From Planctomycetota bacterium (GTDB lineage: Bacteria; Planctomycetota; Planctomycetia; Pirellulales; Pirellulaceae): a stretch of 6,773 nucleotides of DNA. The number at the start of each line of letters is the position of its first letter. Position 1 is the stretch's first letter. The stretch spans positions 1 to 6,773 of the forward strand of contig JAPLNJ010000208.1 of NCBI GenBank assembly GCA_026692885.1, given 5' to 3'. The notes under the pieces are model-generated. The model was given only the letters and a program-made list of their open reading frames with translations, did no database searches and had not been told where the DNA came from. The position numbers and the translations under genes were made by a program. Positions 6,154 through 6,773 of the stretch are shown piece after piece.

Positions 6154-6773
6154 TTATGCCACCGCGCCTTGCGGCTGGCGTTGTTTCTCGCACTCTTCGC
6201 AGAAGGGCGCGCCCGACTGCGCGGCTTCGACCAAAACCTCGGCCTGCGCCACCGCGTCGGGGTTCGACGGGGGACCGGAGGTTTCCGGTGGCGCCGCCGG
6301 GACAGGGGCGACCGGGGGCTCGGAACGCTCGCTACTCTGCGACAGGCGCAGTTTGGCGCACTCTTCGCAGAACGGCACGCCCGACTGCGCGGCTTCGACC
6401 AAAGCCAAGGTTTGCGCCGTCGCGTCGTGGTTGGAGGGGAAGGTTGAATTGTCCGAGTCCGCCTGCGCCACGGGAGGAGGCGGTGCGGTTTGGCGCGTGG
6501 GGGGACTTGGTTCGTCGAACGATGGGCACTGGCTTTCAACTTCCGCATGCGTGGTGGGCTGATCGACCGAGACCAGCGAGCAAATGCGCCAGCGGTTGGA
6601 ATCCAGGAGTCGTGAGAACTGTTCGAAAAGCTCGTCGTCATTCGCCAGCGCGACGCAATAACCTTGTTCGGCCCGACGCACAAAATCCCTGATCCTCACC
6701 ATTGCGACGGCGTTGGTTTTCAAACGCGTCAGATCACATTGGTACAGCCATCCACAGTCGGGGTGCCAGGAGC
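6154..6773 (-). CDS. 5'-partial protein with two CEEC-motif repeats
   Basis: Function not recognised. The frame is open to the right edge, giving 205 visible residues before a TAA stop, so the true start probably lies outside the window. A TTG at 6723 and an ATG at 6702 are possible internal starts, but neither has a Shine-Dalgarno. Numbered from the first complete codon, residues 1-66 look globular, with Trp, Cys and Asp-rich stretches. A long low-complexity, proline-rich section follows. Two copies of a 27-residue repeat sit at about 116-142 and 172-198, each containing LVEAAQSG, then one variable residue, then PFCEEC. Each Cys-Glu-Glu-Cys could bind a metal or form a disulfide. The repeats are 56 residues apart. 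No signal peptide or membrane segment is visible. The stop is 17 bp before the DUF4123 start, suggesting one operon and a T6SS-related role (inference only). It could be the tail of a longer spike or adaptor protein. Confidence 0.75.
   Translation of the reverse strand, partial: SWHPDCGWLYQCDLTRLKTNAVAMVRIRDFVRRAEQGYCVALANDDELFEQFSRLLDSNRWRICSLVSVDQPTTHAEVESQCPSFDEPSPPTRQTAPPPPVAQADSDNSTFPSNHDATAQTLALVEAAQSGVPFCEECAKLRLSQSSERSEPPVAPVPAAPPETSGPPSNPDAVAQAEVLVEAAQSGAPFCEECEKQRQPQGAVA
6189..6267 (-). repeat. Direct repeat copy encoding the second CEEC motif
   Basis: This is one of two in-frame direct repeats inside the partial gene at the right edge. It matches 6357-6435 at a fixed offset of 168 bp (56 codons) without gaps. 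The strongest identity covers roughly the first 47 bases, which encode the AAQSG-PFCEEC core. High nucleotide identity with few silent changes suggests a recent duplication or gene conversion. Confidence 0.85.
6357..6435 (-). repeat. Direct repeat copy encoding the first CEEC motif
   Basis: This is the partner of the repeat at 6189-6267. The two copies are separated by a stretch encoding a Pro/Ala/Ser-rich linker. A similar proline-rich linker precedes this copy, so the duplicated unit may originally have been linker plus motif. Confidence 0.85.

Noticed and set aside
6023..6692. Several plus-strand ORFs opposite the CEEC-repeat and DUF4123 genes
   Set aside because: The DUF4123 motifs and repeated CEEC motifs are on the minus strand. 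The antisense products are low-complexity Arg/Ala/Pro shadows.

Overview
This window carries a compact, one-directional gene cluster, all read leftwards on the minus strand, that looks like an auxiliary type VI secretion (T6SS) effector module of a Gram-negative bacterium. The anchor is a DUF4123 protein (T6SS adaptor/chaperone family) at 5585-6136. It is followed by a 924-residue protein ending in an HExxH zinc-metallopeptidase site (1964-4738), then by a gene for an exported protein with a Sec signal peptide (914-1948). No marker gene fixes the taxon. Composition is moderately GC-rich. DUF4123 modules are best known in Proteobacteria but occur elsewhere, so I name no genus.

Layout, following transcription from right to left. 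(1) 6154 to the right edge: a 5'-partial gene whose C-terminal part carries two near-identical repeats, each holding a Phe-Cys-Glu-Glu-Cys motif and separated by proline-rich linkers. (2) 5585-6136: the DUF4123 protein. (3) 5514-5588: a possible 24-codon ORF bridging its neighbours, with a strong Shine-Dalgarno. (4) 4759-5523: an unrecognised 254-residue protein built from two copies of one domain. (5) 1964-4738: the predicted metallopeptidase effector. (6) 914-1948: the predicted periplasmic immunity or accessory protein. (7) 610-886: a short, apparently frameshifted homologue of the C-terminal part of gene 6. Gaps between genes are 15-30 bp or overlaps, so this is probably one transcription unit whose promoter lies beyond the right edge.

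The left 600 bases hold no convincing gene. Bases 34-386 contain three diverged copies of a unit of about 106 bp in +, -, + orientation, producing a 70-bp imperfect palindrome and a second inverted repeat with perfect 13-bp arms. I do not recognise this repeat family.

Working model (inference): the DUF4123 protein loads the metallopeptidase, which has no VgrG, PAAR or Rhs part of its own, onto a secretion spike encoded elsewhere. The signal-peptide protein protects the producer's periplasm, and the paralogous remnant downstream marks past turnover of immunity genes. The CEEC-repeat protein and the duplicated-domain protein are probably accessory parts with unknown roles.
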